From Pseudomonas migulae NBRC 103157 (GTDB lineage: Bacteria; Pseudomonadota; Gammaproteobacteria; Pseudomonadales; Pseudomonadaceae): a stretch of DNA of 64,000 nt. Under the pieces are notes generated by a model. That model searched no databases. It was not told the DNA's origin and was given only the letters and a program-made list of their open reading frames with translations. The stretch spans positions 1 to 64,000 of the forward strand of contig NZ_BDAG01000023.1 of assembly GCF_002091715.1 (NCBI RefSeq). Direction: 5' to 3'. This document shows, in pieces, positions 1 to 8,251 of the stretch. Each line of letters opens with the position of its first letter. Position 1 is the stretch's first letter. A program made the position numbers and the translations under genes.

Positions 1-230
1 ATCGTGCCCAACGCCACCACCAGCGCGATGTGCCCCAGGGTTTTACCGACACCGGCCTCGTACGCACCGACCACCCCGGACGGCGGCATGCCGGCCAGCA
101 GTGCCAGGCCGATGGAGACCAGGGTGATCACGATGAACGGATTGAGTCGATAACGGGCGATCAGAACGATCAGGGCAATGATGGCAATGGCGGCATACAC
201 CAGCAGCCAATAGCCGAAGGACAGGGTCAT
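1..230 (-). CDS. GntP-family gluconate:H+ symporter, N-terminal fragment
   Basis: Only the first 76 codons lie in the window; the gene runs off the left edge. The translation starts MTLSFGYWLLVYAAIAIIAL and contains RYRLNPFIVITLVSIGLALL followed by GMPPSGVVGAYEAGVG. This is the hydrophobic N-terminus typical of GntP/GntT-type gluconate permeases of the inner membrane, with two predicted membrane helices visible. The start ATG (complement of 228-230) is the only reasonable one. The family is recognised from the conserved N-terminus; substrate specificity (gluconate or another sugar acid) cannot be judged from this fragment. The upstream DNA is A+T-richer than the gene. Confidence 0.75.
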   Translation of the reverse strand, partial: MTLSFGYWLLVYAAIAIIALIVLIARYRLNPFIVITLVSIGLALLAGMPPSGVVGAYEAGVGKTLGHIALVVALGT

Positions 231-633
231 GCGGTACTCCTCGAAAGGGTCACGTCGAATGGGTTGTGAAACTCATAAAACATTTCGAAGAGCGATTTTC
301 AAACGAGGCGAAAGTAATTTTCGTAGAGGGATAAGGGTTGTCGCGTAGAGGTATGGAGGGTCGTGGTTTTTGAAATTGGGTCAGGCGGATTTTCATCGAG
401 CACAGCCTGATTTTCTGCATCAATCTGGCAACCAGAGGTTACATAGCGGATTACCCGAGCAAGAATTGCCAGCTGGTTTTAATGGGAGGTGATCGAACAT
501 CGTCGAGCTTTACCTGGCCCGTCGTTACTGGATAATGGCAACCTGCCACTCACCTGGCCTATATCACGGTTCTTTTAACAGCCCGACATTCGCCTTCAAG
601 CACGGACGGCTACACGACAAGGAGTTGGCAGCA
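231..633. other. Intergenic region between divergent permease and membrane-protein genes
   Basis: About 400 bases that are A+T-richer than the flanks and hold no convincing gene. It must contain the promoters of the minus-strand permease gene and of the plus-strand membrane-protein gene. I could not identify a clear -35/-10 pair or a GntR-type operator. An ATG in frame with the downstream gene occurs at 535, but it has no good ribosome-binding site. Confidence 0.5.
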
Positions 634-1395
634 TTGACGCCACAACAAGATTCCCTCACAGCACCGACCCGCACGCAAAAAGTCACCTCACTGATAACCC
701 GTGGCATGGCTGGACTCGGTGTCGTACTGGGCGCCCTCTGGGCGTTGATCACCTATGCCGTACCCGACCCCAGCGTATTCGGCTTCAGCTTCATCAGTTG
801 GAAAAACGTGGTCTTGCTGGTCAGCACTTTCCTGTTTCTCGGGGTGGTGTCCATCGGCTGGCAAATTCGTAACTTCACACCGATGCTCAGAGGTGTGCTG
901 CAATTTTTCATGGTCGCCGGCCTGTCGTTCGGCTTTTTCATTCTGGGTACGGAATTCGCCAAGCCCTCATTCGAGTTCGCCAAACTGCAATCAAAGGTCG
1001 TCGAAAACGAAGCTAGCAACCTGCTGGGCAAGCGCATGGAAGTGCTGGATAACGTGCGCATCGAACTGGAAGGTTGCGAAAACATTGGTCGCTTGCCCAC
1101 CTGCACCTTCGAGTTGACCAACCTGAACGTCGACCGCAGCTTTCGCTTCGACGATGGCACCATGCTGTTCGACGAATCCGGTGGACCGCTCAAACCCCAA
1201 TCGATCCGGGTGGGACAGGTCGAGGATAATTACTATCTTCAGTTTCAGTTGATCCGCAACGTACCGACCCGGGTTACCCTGAATTTCCAGCAGAGCAACA
1301 GCAAGTTGAGCAAAACGCCCGCGATCAAGCTGGGCTTTCGTGACGGAAATAATGATTCACTGACGCTCAAGTTCAGTGAGATTGTCATGCACTAG
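634..1395 (+). CDS. Uncharacterised membrane protein with three N-terminal helices
   Basis: I do not recognise a family. I place the start at the TTG at 634, because AAGGAG at 619-624 sits nine bases before it. The upstream ATG at 535 has no such site and would add a hydrophilic tail. The product is about 253 residues. Three hydrophobic segments near the N-terminus (cores GMAGLGVVLGALWALITYAV, NVVLLVSTFLFLGVVSIGW, VLQFFMVAGLSFGFFILGT) are followed by a soluble beta-rich C-terminal half. That half carries the paired cysteines CENIGRLPTC and probably faces the periplasm. It is monocistronic, with no functional hint from its neighbours. Confidence 0.6.
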   Translation: MTPQQDSLTAPTRTQKVTSLITRGMAGLGVVLGALWALITYAVPDPSVFGFSFISWKNVVLLVSTFLFLGVVSIGWQIRNFTPMLRGVLQFFMVAGLSFGFFILGTEFAKPSFEFAKLQSKVVENEASNLLGKRMEVLDNVRIELEGCENIGRLPTCTFELTNLNVDRSFRFDDGTMLFDESGGPLKPQSIRVGQVEDNYYLQFQLIRNVPTRVTLNFQQSNSKLSKTPAIKLGFRDGNNDSLTLKFSEIVMH

Positions 1396-1455
1396 GCATC
1401 AGCGACTTGCGATCGCCGCGCGAGATCATCGGTTCATACAAAAGGAGAGCGAAAC

Positions 1456-1782
1456 ATGATCACCTGTTATCTGAAATACGTACTCGACCCCTACCAGATC
1501 GAGGCGTTCGAACACTATGGAAAGTTGTGGATTCCACTCGTTGAAAAATTCGGCGGCCAGCATCACGGCTACTTCCTGCCGTCCGAAGGCGCGAACAATA
1601 TCGCCATGGCGATGTTCAGCTTTCCAAGCTTTGCAGCCTACGAGCGTTATCGGCAGGACTCCATGAAAGATCCTGAGTGCATCGCGGCGTTCAAGTTCGC
1701 TGAAGAGACAAAATGCATCCTCAGTTATGAGCGCAGTTTTTTCAGGCCGGTGTTTGGCGATCAGGCGCAACAACTCGCCTGA
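1456..1782 (+). CDS. NIPSNAP family protein
   Basis: A 108-residue ferredoxin-fold (dimeric alpha/beta barrel) protein of the NIPSNAP type. Supporting features are the opening MITCYLKYVLDPYQIEAFEH, the central HHGYFLPSEGANNIAMAMFS and the closing segment ending in SYERSFFRPV. AAAGGAG precedes the ATG. Family members in bacteria are small cytosolic proteins of mostly unknown role, so no reaction is assigned. It ends 40 bases before the secreted peptidase gene, so the two may be co-transcribed. Confidence 0.8.
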   Translation: MITCYLKYVLDPYQIEAFEHYGKLWIPLVEKFGGQHHGYFLPSEGANNIAMAMFSFPSFAAYERYRQDSMKDPECIAAFKFAEETKCILSYERSFFRPVFGDQAQQLA

Positions 1783-1822
1783 TGTCGGTCGGCAGTGTGT
1801 AGCCCTCACCAGGAGAAATCGC

Positions 1823-3259
1823 ATGGGTTCCCCTTACAAAACCGCACGATCCTGGCTGCAGTCACTGCTGTTCCTGACTATCGTCATCCCCACCGTGACC
1901 CGTGCCGAGCCACGGCCCGAGCACATGGTCTACTTGCGTACGATTGATCCGACCATCGAGCAGGACATTCGCTACGCCGGCGCCCACAACTTCACCGGCC
2001 ACCCACTCGACGGTTACGCAGCCGCCGAATGCCTGATGACGCTCGACGCCGCCAAGGCGCTCGCGCGAGTACAAACAGCGCTGCGCTCGCAGGGTTATGG
2101 TTTGAAGGTCTTCGACTGCTATCGACCGAATCGCGCTGTCGCCGATATGGCGCGCTTCGCAAACGAACCGGGCGACCCGCGCAAGGCCGAGTTCTACCCG
2201 CGCGTGGACAAGCAGGATTTCTGGCGCCTGGGGTATGTGGCGCGGGTGTCGAATCACTCCCGCGGTTCGACCGTCGACCTGACACTGACCGGACCGAAAG
2301 CGTTGCCCGCCGCAACCTGGACGCCTTCGGCCGCGCAGGTCGATTGCACGGCACCCTACGCTCAACGCTGGCATGACGGCGCGCTCGACATGGGCACCGG
2401 CTTCGATTGCTTCGATGAGCGGACGCATACCGCCAACCCGACAATCAGCGCGGCCGCGAAGGACAATCGTCAGCGGCTAAGCAGTGCGATGGAAAAAGAA
2501 GGGTTTTCCGGGTACTCGAAAGAATGGTGGCACTTCACTTACGCAGGCGCCGGCGCGCCGAACGAAGTCATGAATTTCCCGATCACGCCGCTTAGCGCCA
2601 GCGAAGCACTCGACGCCAGCCATCAGCTGATTGTGGTCACCAGCAAAAACTGGGACGACATCCAGGGCACCGCCCAACGCTATGAGCGGGATGGCAAGAC
2701 CTTTCGAAAATCGGGTAATGCGTTTGCCGTGGTGCTCGGCAAAAACGGCATGGCCTGGGGCAAGGGGTTGAGCAGCGTTGAGCCAGGCGAGGGGCCGGTG
2801 AAACGTGAAGGCGACGGAAAAACGCCGGCCGGGGTGTTCACGCTCGGAACGGCATTTGGCTACGACAACACGGCCGAAACGAAACTGCCTTACCTCGCTC
2901 TGACGCCGGCCATCGAATGCGTCGACGACAGCCACTCCGCACGCTACAACGAGCTGGTCGACGGCTCGAAGATCGCCAAGGACTGGAACAGCGCCGAACG
3001 CATGCGCAGCGAGGAAGGTTATCGCAAGGGCATCGTCATCGAGCACAACACACCGGCGTCCCCCGCCTCGGGCTCGTGCATTTTCTTCCACATCTGGCGC
3101 AGCCCGACCTCGCCGACGGCAGGCTGCACGGCCATGGATCAGGCGGACATCTCCCATTTGTTCGACTGGCTCGATCCTCGCCAGTCTCCCTTGCTGGTGC
3201 AAATGCCCGAGGCGCAATACGAGCACCTGCGCGAACGCTGGAATCTCCCGGAACGGTGA
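1823..3259 (+). CDS. Secreted VanX-type D-Ala-D-Ala dipeptidase fused to an L,D-transpeptidase-like domain
   Basis: The 478-residue product begins with a signal peptide (hydrophobic core SLLFLTIVIPTV, probable cleavage after TRA near residue 28). Residues about 35-255 form an M15D (VanX/DdpX) zinc dipeptidase. Visible elements are the substrate arginine in DCYRP (R101), ligands H145 and D152 in SNHSRGSTVDL, and E234 and H237 in KEWWHF. Residues about 265-465 resemble a YkuD-type L,D-transpeptidase, with EGDGKTPAGVF and a catalytic-type His/Cys pair H423...C435 (SPTAGCTAM). VanX enzymes are usually about 200 residues, so this is a two-domain fusion. AGGAG at 1811-1815 fixes the ATG. It likely acts on peptidoglycan peptides in the periplasm; actual activities are inferred. 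Confidence 0.8.
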   Translation: MGSPYKTARSWLQSLLFLTIVIPTVTRAEPRPEHMVYLRTIDPTIEQDIRYAGAHNFTGHPLDGYAAAECLMTLDAAKALARVQTALRSQGYGLKVFDCYRPNRAVADMARFANEPGDPRKAEFYPRVDKQDFWRLGYVARVSNHSRGSTVDLTLTGPKALPAATWTPSAAQVDCTAPYAQRWHDGALDMGTGFDCFDERTHTANPTISAAAKDNRQRLSSAMEKEGFSGYSKEWWHFTYAGAGAPNEVMNFPITPLSASEALDASHQLIVVTSKNWDDIQGTAQRYERDGKTFRKSGNAFAVVLGKNGMAWGKGLSSVEPGEGPVKREGDGKTPAGVFTLGTAFGYDNTAETKLPYLALTPAIECVDDSHSARYNELVDGSKIAKDWNSAERMRSEEGYRKGIVIEHNTPASPASGSCIFFHIWRSPTSPTAGCTAMDQADISHLFDWLDPRQSPLLVQMPEAQYEHLRERWNLPER

Positions 3260-3263
3260 GACA

Positions 3264-3722
3264 TCAGCCCTGCTTCAAATCGAGGCAATAGGTGTAGTAA
3301 CCCGTTTCGCGCACGTAGCCCAGGGATTCATACAAGCGTTGTGCCTGGTGATTGTCCGTGGCCGTTTCCAGCACCATGCCTTTGGCGCCGGTCAGCAACG
3401 CGAAGGATCGTGCGGTGTTCATCAGCTGCGTCGCGACCCCGCGGCCTCGGGCGGCGGGTGCAGTGAACAGATCGCCGAGCAGCCAGGTGCGGTGCGCATC
3501 GATGGAAGAAAAAGTCGGGAACAACTGGACGAAACCCAGCGTTTCGCCGGTGGCGTCCTGGGCGAAGAAGATCACCGATTCATCCCGGGCAAGGCGCTCG
3601 GCGATAAAGTCACGCGATTGCGTCAGGTTTGAGGGTTGGCCGTAGAAACCTCGATAGGCGTCGAACAGGCTGGCGACGTTGTCGAGGTGGGTGGCGTCGG
3701 CGCGATGGACCTGGACATCCAT
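3264..3722 (-). CDS. GNAT-family N-acetyltransferase
   Basis: A 152-residue GCN5-related acetyltransferase. The acetyl-CoA loop is visible in LFTAPAARGRGVATQLM (R/Q-x-x-G-x-G/A type), followed by the C-terminal pattern NHQAQRLYESLGYV. The substrate is unknown. It converges on the dipeptidase gene with a gap of only four bases. Its start overlaps the end of the upstream oxygenase reading frame by 100 bases, which is unusual (see findings). GGAG lies about nine bases before the ATG. Confidence 0.85.
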   Translation of the reverse strand: MDVQVHRADATHLDNVASLFDAYRGFYGQPSNLTQSRDFIAERLARDESVIFFAQDATGETLGFVQLFPTFSSIDAHRTWLLGDLFTAPAARGRGVATQLMNTARSFALLTGAKGMVLETATDNHQAQRLYESLGYVRETGYYTYCLDLKQG

Positions 3723-4729
3723 GAGAGGGGTCTCCGTGAGGCAGCAGTGGTGTGTCGGGCAATGTCGATAAACGGCGTGACGATCAGGCTGTAGACCGTC
3801 AGGTATCGGTCGTGATCCTGTTCACCGGTGCCGAACCGGAGGACTTCAGGCCTGGACGTGGTGACGTAGAGCGTACCGAACATCCAGTCCCACAGTGACA
3901 GGTTGATACTGAAGTTTTTGTTGAAGTGTTGCGGTGCGTCGCTGTGGTGGATCTGGTGCTGGGCCGGGCTGTTAAGTACGTGCTCGAGCACTGGGCCGTA
4001 CGACAGCCAGACATGGCTGTGACGCAGGTTTCCCGCCAGCGCATTGAGGATGAACACCAGATACGTCACGCCAAACAGGGAATAGCGGCTGATCTCGCCA
4101 CCACAGGCATACCAGAAGACGCCGGCATAGGCGCCGATGCCGATGATCGTTGAAAGCTTTTCGACAATCTTCTCGACGAAATGAACCCGACTGGCCGTTG
4201 CCGGCACCAGCACCGGCGCCGAATGATGGACTTTGTGAAAGGCCCAGAGCCATCGGGAATGAAAGGCGCGGTGCGCCCAATAGGCCATGAAGTCTTTCAC
4301 CAGGAAAACGCCGAGGCCGTAGAGCAAGCACAGTGACAGGTTCTGCTCCACTTGCACCCGCGCGCCCCACAGGTTGGTGAAAAAGGTGATGTAGTCACCG
4401 GAGCGCAGAACGATCGGGTCTACCAGGCCGACAATCGGCAACACCAACGCCACTTTCAGAATCGCCCGCACAAAGTAGTAGCGGTAATCGAGCAACGCCG
4501 AACGATGGAAATACACACGACGCCCGCCGATGAACTGTCCGAACGACTGGGCTTCGGTGAGACCTCGATGCTTTCTGAACCGAAACAGGCCGTAGGCGAT
4601 GCTGTATGACGAGAACAGAAACAGTAAACCCATGCGCCCGTTCAGATCGAAAAGACCCAGGAACTGGTGAATGACGGGCTCGATCACCCACTCGGTCAGG
4701 CCGTTATAGAGCAGCGCAAGGGCATCCAA
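3623..4729 (-). CDS. Sterol desaturase/fatty acid hydroxylase family membrane oxygenase
   Basis: An integral membrane di-iron oxygenase of the fatty acid hydroxylase superfamily. The histidine boxes are visible in order: HRAFH, HKVHH and, near the C-terminus, HQIHH. Several hydrophobic segments surround them. I take TTG at 4729 as start because GGAGG (complement of 4740-4744) lies ten bases upstream; TTG at 4765 is possible but has no such site. The last 40 or so residues (from RHTTAASRRPL) are Ser/Thr/Pro-rich and read through the start of the acetyltransferase gene in another frame. This suggests the natural stop was lost by a small frameshift. The lipid substrate is unknown. Confidence 0.75.
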   Translation of the reverse strand: MDALALLYNGLTEWVIEPVIHQFLGLFDLNGRMGLLFLFSSYSIAYGLFRFRKHRGLTEAQSFGQFIGGRRVYFHRSALLDYRYYFVRAILKVALVLPIVGLVDPIVLRSGDYITFFTNLWGARVQVEQNLSLCLLYGLGVFLVKDFMAYWAHRAFHSRWLWAFHKVHHSAPVLVPATASRVHFVEKIVEKLSTIIGIGAYAGVFWYACGGEISRYSLFGVTYLVFILNALAGNLRHSHVWLSYGPVLEHVLNSPAQHQIHHSDAPQHFNKNFSINLSLWDWMFGTLYVTTSRPEVLRFGTGEQDHDRYLTVYSLIVTPFIDIARHTTAASRRPLSWMSRSIAPTPPTSTTSPACSTPIEVSTANPQT

Positions 4730-5139
4730 AATGGACTCGCCTCCATCAATACAAGGAATTGCCAATCATACCCTAACCGAGAACGATTCTTGAGTGTGGT
4801 TCCAGTTCGGGTCTCTGCACGTCCCTCCCCTGTGCAGTGAACTGAGGTTGCAGGCGTACATTGCATCTGGTCGGCGACGCGCACCTACTGGTGTCGGAGG
4901 GGGTGATACCGGAACGAAGGGGCTGATGTTGGCGACTTGAGGCGGTTGATTGACGGTAGGGGGCGCTTCCTGGCGATGGCGATCATGAGACGGTTATCGC
5001 CAGCAAGCCGGCGCCTACAGGATCGGGTTCTCAACGCCGCGGCCGAGGACACCGCAAAACCTTGTAGGAGCCGGCTTGCTGGCGATGGCGTTCGAAAAAT
5101 CGCCATCGCCAACCAATCTGGCTCCTGCAAAAAACAACG
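4730..5139. other. Intergenic region carrying REP copies
   Basis: About 410 bases without a convincing gene. The right half is occupied by REP sequences (listed separately). The left half should hold the promoter of the minus-strand oxygenase gene, but no clear -35/-10 was seen. Short open frames here are explained by the repeats. Confidence 0.6.
4992..5130. repeat. REP cluster (GCC-AGCAAGCCGGC type), three copies
   Basis: An inverted pair, with arms at 4992-5021 and 5060-5090 built around GCCGGCTTGCTGGCGAT, is followed by a degenerate third copy at 5101-5130. It has the form of a Pseudomonas REP doublet between genes. Confidence 0.8.
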
Positions 5140-5673
5140 CTAGAACGTGATGGCCGCCGCGGGCGTCACGTCGATCCGTGCCACCGAACCGGTCAGACGC
5201 GCCAGGTCCTTGTTGTGCTCGGCGATGATGTCTTCGGCGGCAAGGTTTCCGTTGTCGACAGTGGAGTGAGCGTCAGCCGCCAGCACCACGTCGTACTCCA
5301 GTTTCAGTGCCTGACGCACGGTGGCGTTCACGCAATAGTCGGTTTGCAGACCGCAGATGACCAGGCGTTCGAAATCCTCCTTCGGCAGCAGCTTTTGCAG
5401 AGTGGTCTGGTAGAACGAATCCGATGTGGTTTTGCGAACCCGCAAGTCCTTCGGCGAGACATCCAGCCCTTCGGCCAGTTGCCAGCCGTCGGCGTTAAAC
5501 GCCAGCAGACTGCCCTCTTCCTCATGCTGGATCAGCACCACCGGAATCCCGGCCGTTCGGGCGCGGGCGCTGAGACCGTTGATGCGTTCGATGACGCGCG
5601 CAATCTCGAAGCACTCGTACTCACCAGCGCAGAGCGCCTGCTGGACGTCGATGATTAACAATGCGGTGGTCAT
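5140..5673 (-). CDS. Isochorismatase-family cysteine hydrolase
   Basis: A 177-residue cytosolic hydrolase of the isochorismatase superfamily. The Asp-Lys-Cys triad is visible as D9 (LIIDVQ), K81 (VRKTTSDSF) and C114 (GLQTDYCVNATV), with the usual cis-peptide region before the cysteine. AAGGAAGGAATC precedes the ATG (complement of 5671-5673), which makes the longer upstream frame unlikely. Members include nicotinamidases, N-carbamoylsarcosine amidases and others; the substrate is not deducible. It lies 67 bases downstream of the ggt start-distal end and reads in the same direction. Confidence 0.85.
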   Translation of the reverse strand: MTTALLIIDVQQALCAGEYECFEIARVIERINGLSARARTAGIPVVLIQHEEEGSLLAFNADGWQLAEGLDVSPKDLRVRKTTSDSFYQTTLQKLLPKEDFERLVICGLQTDYCVNATVRQALKLEYDVVLAADAHSTVDNGNLAAEDIIAEHNKDLARLTGSVARIDVTPAAAITF

Positions 5674-5742
5674 GATTCCTTCCTTGATCTGTCGGTGAGT
5701 CAGGGGACAGAAACTAACTCCGTCCCCTTGCGGAAACAACCC

Positions 5743-7470
5743 TCAATAGCCCAGCGACAACCCGGTGTTACGACGCGGATCGTTCGCCCCGTAGAAACGG
5801 TTTTTGCCCACCGGTTTACCGTCCAGCGACGGCGCCCCGACCAGGATGGCCGCGATATGATTGGCATCTTGCGGCCCGGCGAACTTGTGCCCCCAGCTTT
5901 CGAGCAGCTTCACCGTGTCCGGACTGGTGGTGAAGGTTTCCAGGTTGGTCTCTTCCGGCAGCCACTGCTGGTGGAAACGCGGCGCATCCACCGCTTCCTG
6001 GATGTTCATGCCGTAGTCGATCACGTTGAGGATGGTCAGCAAGGTCGCGGTGATGATGCGACTGCCACCCGGCGTGCCGACAACCATCACCACTTTGCCA
6101 TCCTTGGTGACGATGGTCGGGCTCATGGACGACAACGGCGCCTTGCCGGGCGCGATGGCGTTGGCCTCCCCTTGCACCAGGCCGTACATGTTCGGCACGC
6201 CGATTTTCGAGGTGAAGTCGTCCATTTCGTCATTGAGAATGACCCCGGTCTTGCTGGCCATGACGCCGGCGCCGAACCAGTCGTTCAAGGTGTAGGTCAC
6301 CGAGACCGCGTTGCCCCACTTGTCGACGATCGAGTAATGGGTGGTGTTGCTGCCTTCGTGGGGCGCGACCCCGGGTTTGAGCTCGCTGGACACAGCGGCC
6401 TTCTGTGGGTTGATGGCGGCGCGGATTTTGGTCGCGTAGTTTTTATCCAGCAGATGCGCGATCGGGTTCTTCACGAAGTCCGGGTCGCCGAGGTAGCTGT
6501 TGCGGTCCACATACGCGTGGCGCATGGCTTCGATCTGGTAGTGCATGCCCTGCGCCGAGTGGTAGCCCAGGTCCTTCATCGGGTAGCCGTCGAGGATGTT
6601 CATGATCTCGCAGATGACCACGCCGCCAGAGCTTGGCGGTGGTGCCGAGACCACGTGGTAACCGCGATAGTCGCACTCGATCGGCGCCAGTTCGCGGGTC
6701 TTGTATTTGTCGAGGTCGGCCTGGGTGATGATGCCCTTGTTGGCCTGGCTGGAGGTGACGATGGCATCGGCCACCCAACCCTTGTAGAACCCGCCCGCAC
6801 CTTTTTCGGAAATTTCCCGCAGGGTCTTGCCCAGGTCTTTTTGAACGAGTTTCTGCCCGACCTGCATCGGCTCGCCGTTGCTCAGGAAGATCGAGCCGGA
6901 ATCCTTGATGTCCTTCTTGAACACATCGGTGGCGTACTCCAGCAAATCGACATCGCCCTGCTCCAGCGTGAACCCGTCTTCAGCGAGCTTGATGGCCGGT
7001 GCGATCACTTCCTTGCGCGGTTTGGTGCCGTACTTGCTCAGTGCCAGTTCCATGCCGGAGACCGTGCCCGGCACGCCGACCGCGAGGTGGCCGCGGGTGC
7101 TGAGGTCCGGGACGACATTGCCCGCCTTGTCGAGGTACATGTCGGCAGTCGCGGCCAGGGGCGCTTTTTCGCGGAAGTCGAGGAAGGTCTTGCGCCCGTC
7201 CGCCAGTTGAATGGTCATGAAACCGCCGCCACCCAGGTTGCCCGCCGCGGGATACACCACCGCCAGCGCATACCCGACCGCGACGGCGGCATCGACGGCG
7301 TTGCCACCGCTCTTGAGCACATCCACACCCACGTGGCTGGCCAGATGCTGGGCGGTGACCACCATGCCGTTTTCGGCGGCGACGGGCGCAACGGAGGCCG
7401 CGTGGGCCATCAGGCAGCTGAGCGCCAAGGAGGTCGCTATGAGCGATTTGGCAAAAGGTTCGAACTTCAT
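5743..7470 (-). CDS. ggt: Gamma-glutamyltranspeptidase (periplasmic)
   Basis: A 575-residue precursor with a signal peptide (core IATSLALSCLMAHA, cleavage near residue 24). The gamma-glutamyl hydrolase/transferase fold is clear: the N-terminal TAQHLASHVGVDVLKSGGNA, then GSNTTHYSIVDKWGNAVSVT, where autocleavage before T376 yields the small subunit with its Thr nucleophile. The substrate-binding segments APLSSMSPTIV and VGTPGGSRIITAT follow. It breaks down periplasmic glutathione and other gamma-glutamyl compounds. The length matches E. coli Ggt (580). The start is the ATG directly before the signal peptide; a long upstream in-frame extension is antisense to ogt and not credible. Confidence 0.95.
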   Translation of the reverse strand: MKFEPFAKSLIATSLALSCLMAHAASVAPVAAENGMVVTAQHLASHVGVDVLKSGGNAVDAAVAVGYALAVVYPAAGNLGGGGFMTIQLADGRKTFLDFREKAPLAATADMYLDKAGNVVPDLSTRGHLAVGVPGTVSGMELALSKYGTKPRKEVIAPAIKLAEDGFTLEQGDVDLLEYATDVFKKDIKDSGSIFLSNGEPMQVGQKLVQKDLGKTLREISEKGAGGFYKGWVADAIVTSSQANKGIITQADLDKYKTRELAPIECDYRGYHVVSAPPPSSGGVVICEIMNILDGYPMKDLGYHSAQGMHYQIEAMRHAYVDRNSYLGDPDFVKNPIAHLLDKNYATKIRAAINPQKAAVSSELKPGVAPHEGSNTTHYSIVDKWGNAVSVTYTLNDWFGAGVMASKTGVILNDEMDDFTSKIGVPNMYGLVQGEANAIAPGKAPLSSMSPTIVTKDGKVVMVVGTPGGSRIITATLLTILNVIDYGMNIQEAVDAPRFHQQWLPEETNLETFTTSPDTVKLLESWGHKFAGPQDANHIAAILVGAPSLDGKPVGKNRFYGANDPRRNTGLSLGY

Positions 7471-7620
7471 GAGTCGGTCTCTTTTTGTTTTTAGGGTCGG
7501 TAAAAAAAACAGAGAAAACGTATCAAGAGCAGTACGCAGTATGGCTGGGATTACGTATTGCGCCTCCCCGACGAGGCAGTATGCTTGCCCCCTGCTCACC
7601 TGTTTTCGGAGTTCGCCGGC

Positions 7621-8133
7621 ATGACGTTTACCTTCACCACCATGGCCTCCCCGGTCGGCGAATTGAAGCTGGTCGCGAACGGCTCGAGACTGGCGGCCAT
7701 CCTCTGGGAAAACGACAAACCGGGTCGGGTGCGGCTCGGTCCAGTGAGCGAAGCCCCGGACAACCCGATCCTTGTTCGCGCCCGACAACAGTTGACGGAA
7801 TACTTTGCCGGCACACGAAACCGCTTCGACCTGGAACTGGATTTCGTCGGGACGGACTTCCAGAAGAAGGTGTGGCAAGCGCTGTTGACCATTCCGTTCG
7901 GCGAAACCCGCAGCTATAGCCAGATTGCCCAGCAGATCGGCAACCCGAGCGCGGTTCGCGCGGTGGGTGCGGCGAATGGCAAGAACCCGATCTCGATTGT
8001 TGCGCCGTGTCATCGGGTGATTGGCGCGTCGGGGAAACTGACGGGTTTTGCAGGCGGGCTTGAGGCGAAGGAATTGTTGCTGACGCTGGAGGGCGGGCAA
8101 TGGGGTGCAACGGGAAGACTGGAAGGCTTTTGA
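7621..8133 (+). CDS. ogt: Methylated-DNA-[protein]-cysteine S-methyltransferase
   Basis: A 170-residue suicide DNA repair protein that removes alkyl groups from O6-alkylguanine and O4-alkylthymine. The active-site motif PCHRVIG is present with acceptor C130. The DNA-binding helix region is IPFGETRSYSQIAQQIGNPSAVRAVG. There is no Ada-type regulatory domain, so it is Ogt-like. It is divergent from ggt with a 150-base gap. The ATG at 7621 is chosen because homology begins immediately (TFTTMASPVGEL). Confidence 0.95.
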   Translation: MTFTFTTMASPVGELKLVANGSRLAAILWENDKPGRVRLGPVSEAPDNPILVRARQQLTEYFAGTRNRFDLELDFVGTDFQKKVWQALLTIPFGETRSYSQIAQQIGNPSAVRAVGAANGKNPISIVAPCHRVIGASGKLTGFAGGLEAKELLLTLEGGQWGATGRLEGF

Positions 8134-8137
8134 TTTC

Positions 8138-8234
8138 GCAGGAGCTGCCGCAGGCTGCGATCTTTTGATCTTCCGGTGTTCGCAAAAACGCCAAGAATCA
8201 AGATCAAAAGATCGCAGTCTGCGGCAGCTCCTAC
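8138..8234. repeat. Inverted repeat of the GAGCTGCCGCAGGCTGCGATC type
   Basis: Arms GGAGCTGCCGCAGGCTGCGA...TTTTGATC (from 8138) and its near-perfect reverse complement ending at 8234 flank a 27-base centre. It is the same family as the pair at 58104-58180. It sits between the converging ogt and Nudix genes and could also terminate transcription. Confidence 0.8.
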
Positions 8235-8251
8235 TGGATTGTGTGCGGTTG

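Noticed and set aside
1..270. 79-codon plus-strand frame at the left edge
   Set aside because: It is the antisense shadow of the GntP-type permease start on the minus strand.
5695..7494. 599-codon open frame on the plus strand, antisense to ggt
   Set aside because: Its His/Gly/Arg/Asp-rich composition is the mirror of a high-G+C gene; the opposite strand is a complete, well-conserved Ggt.
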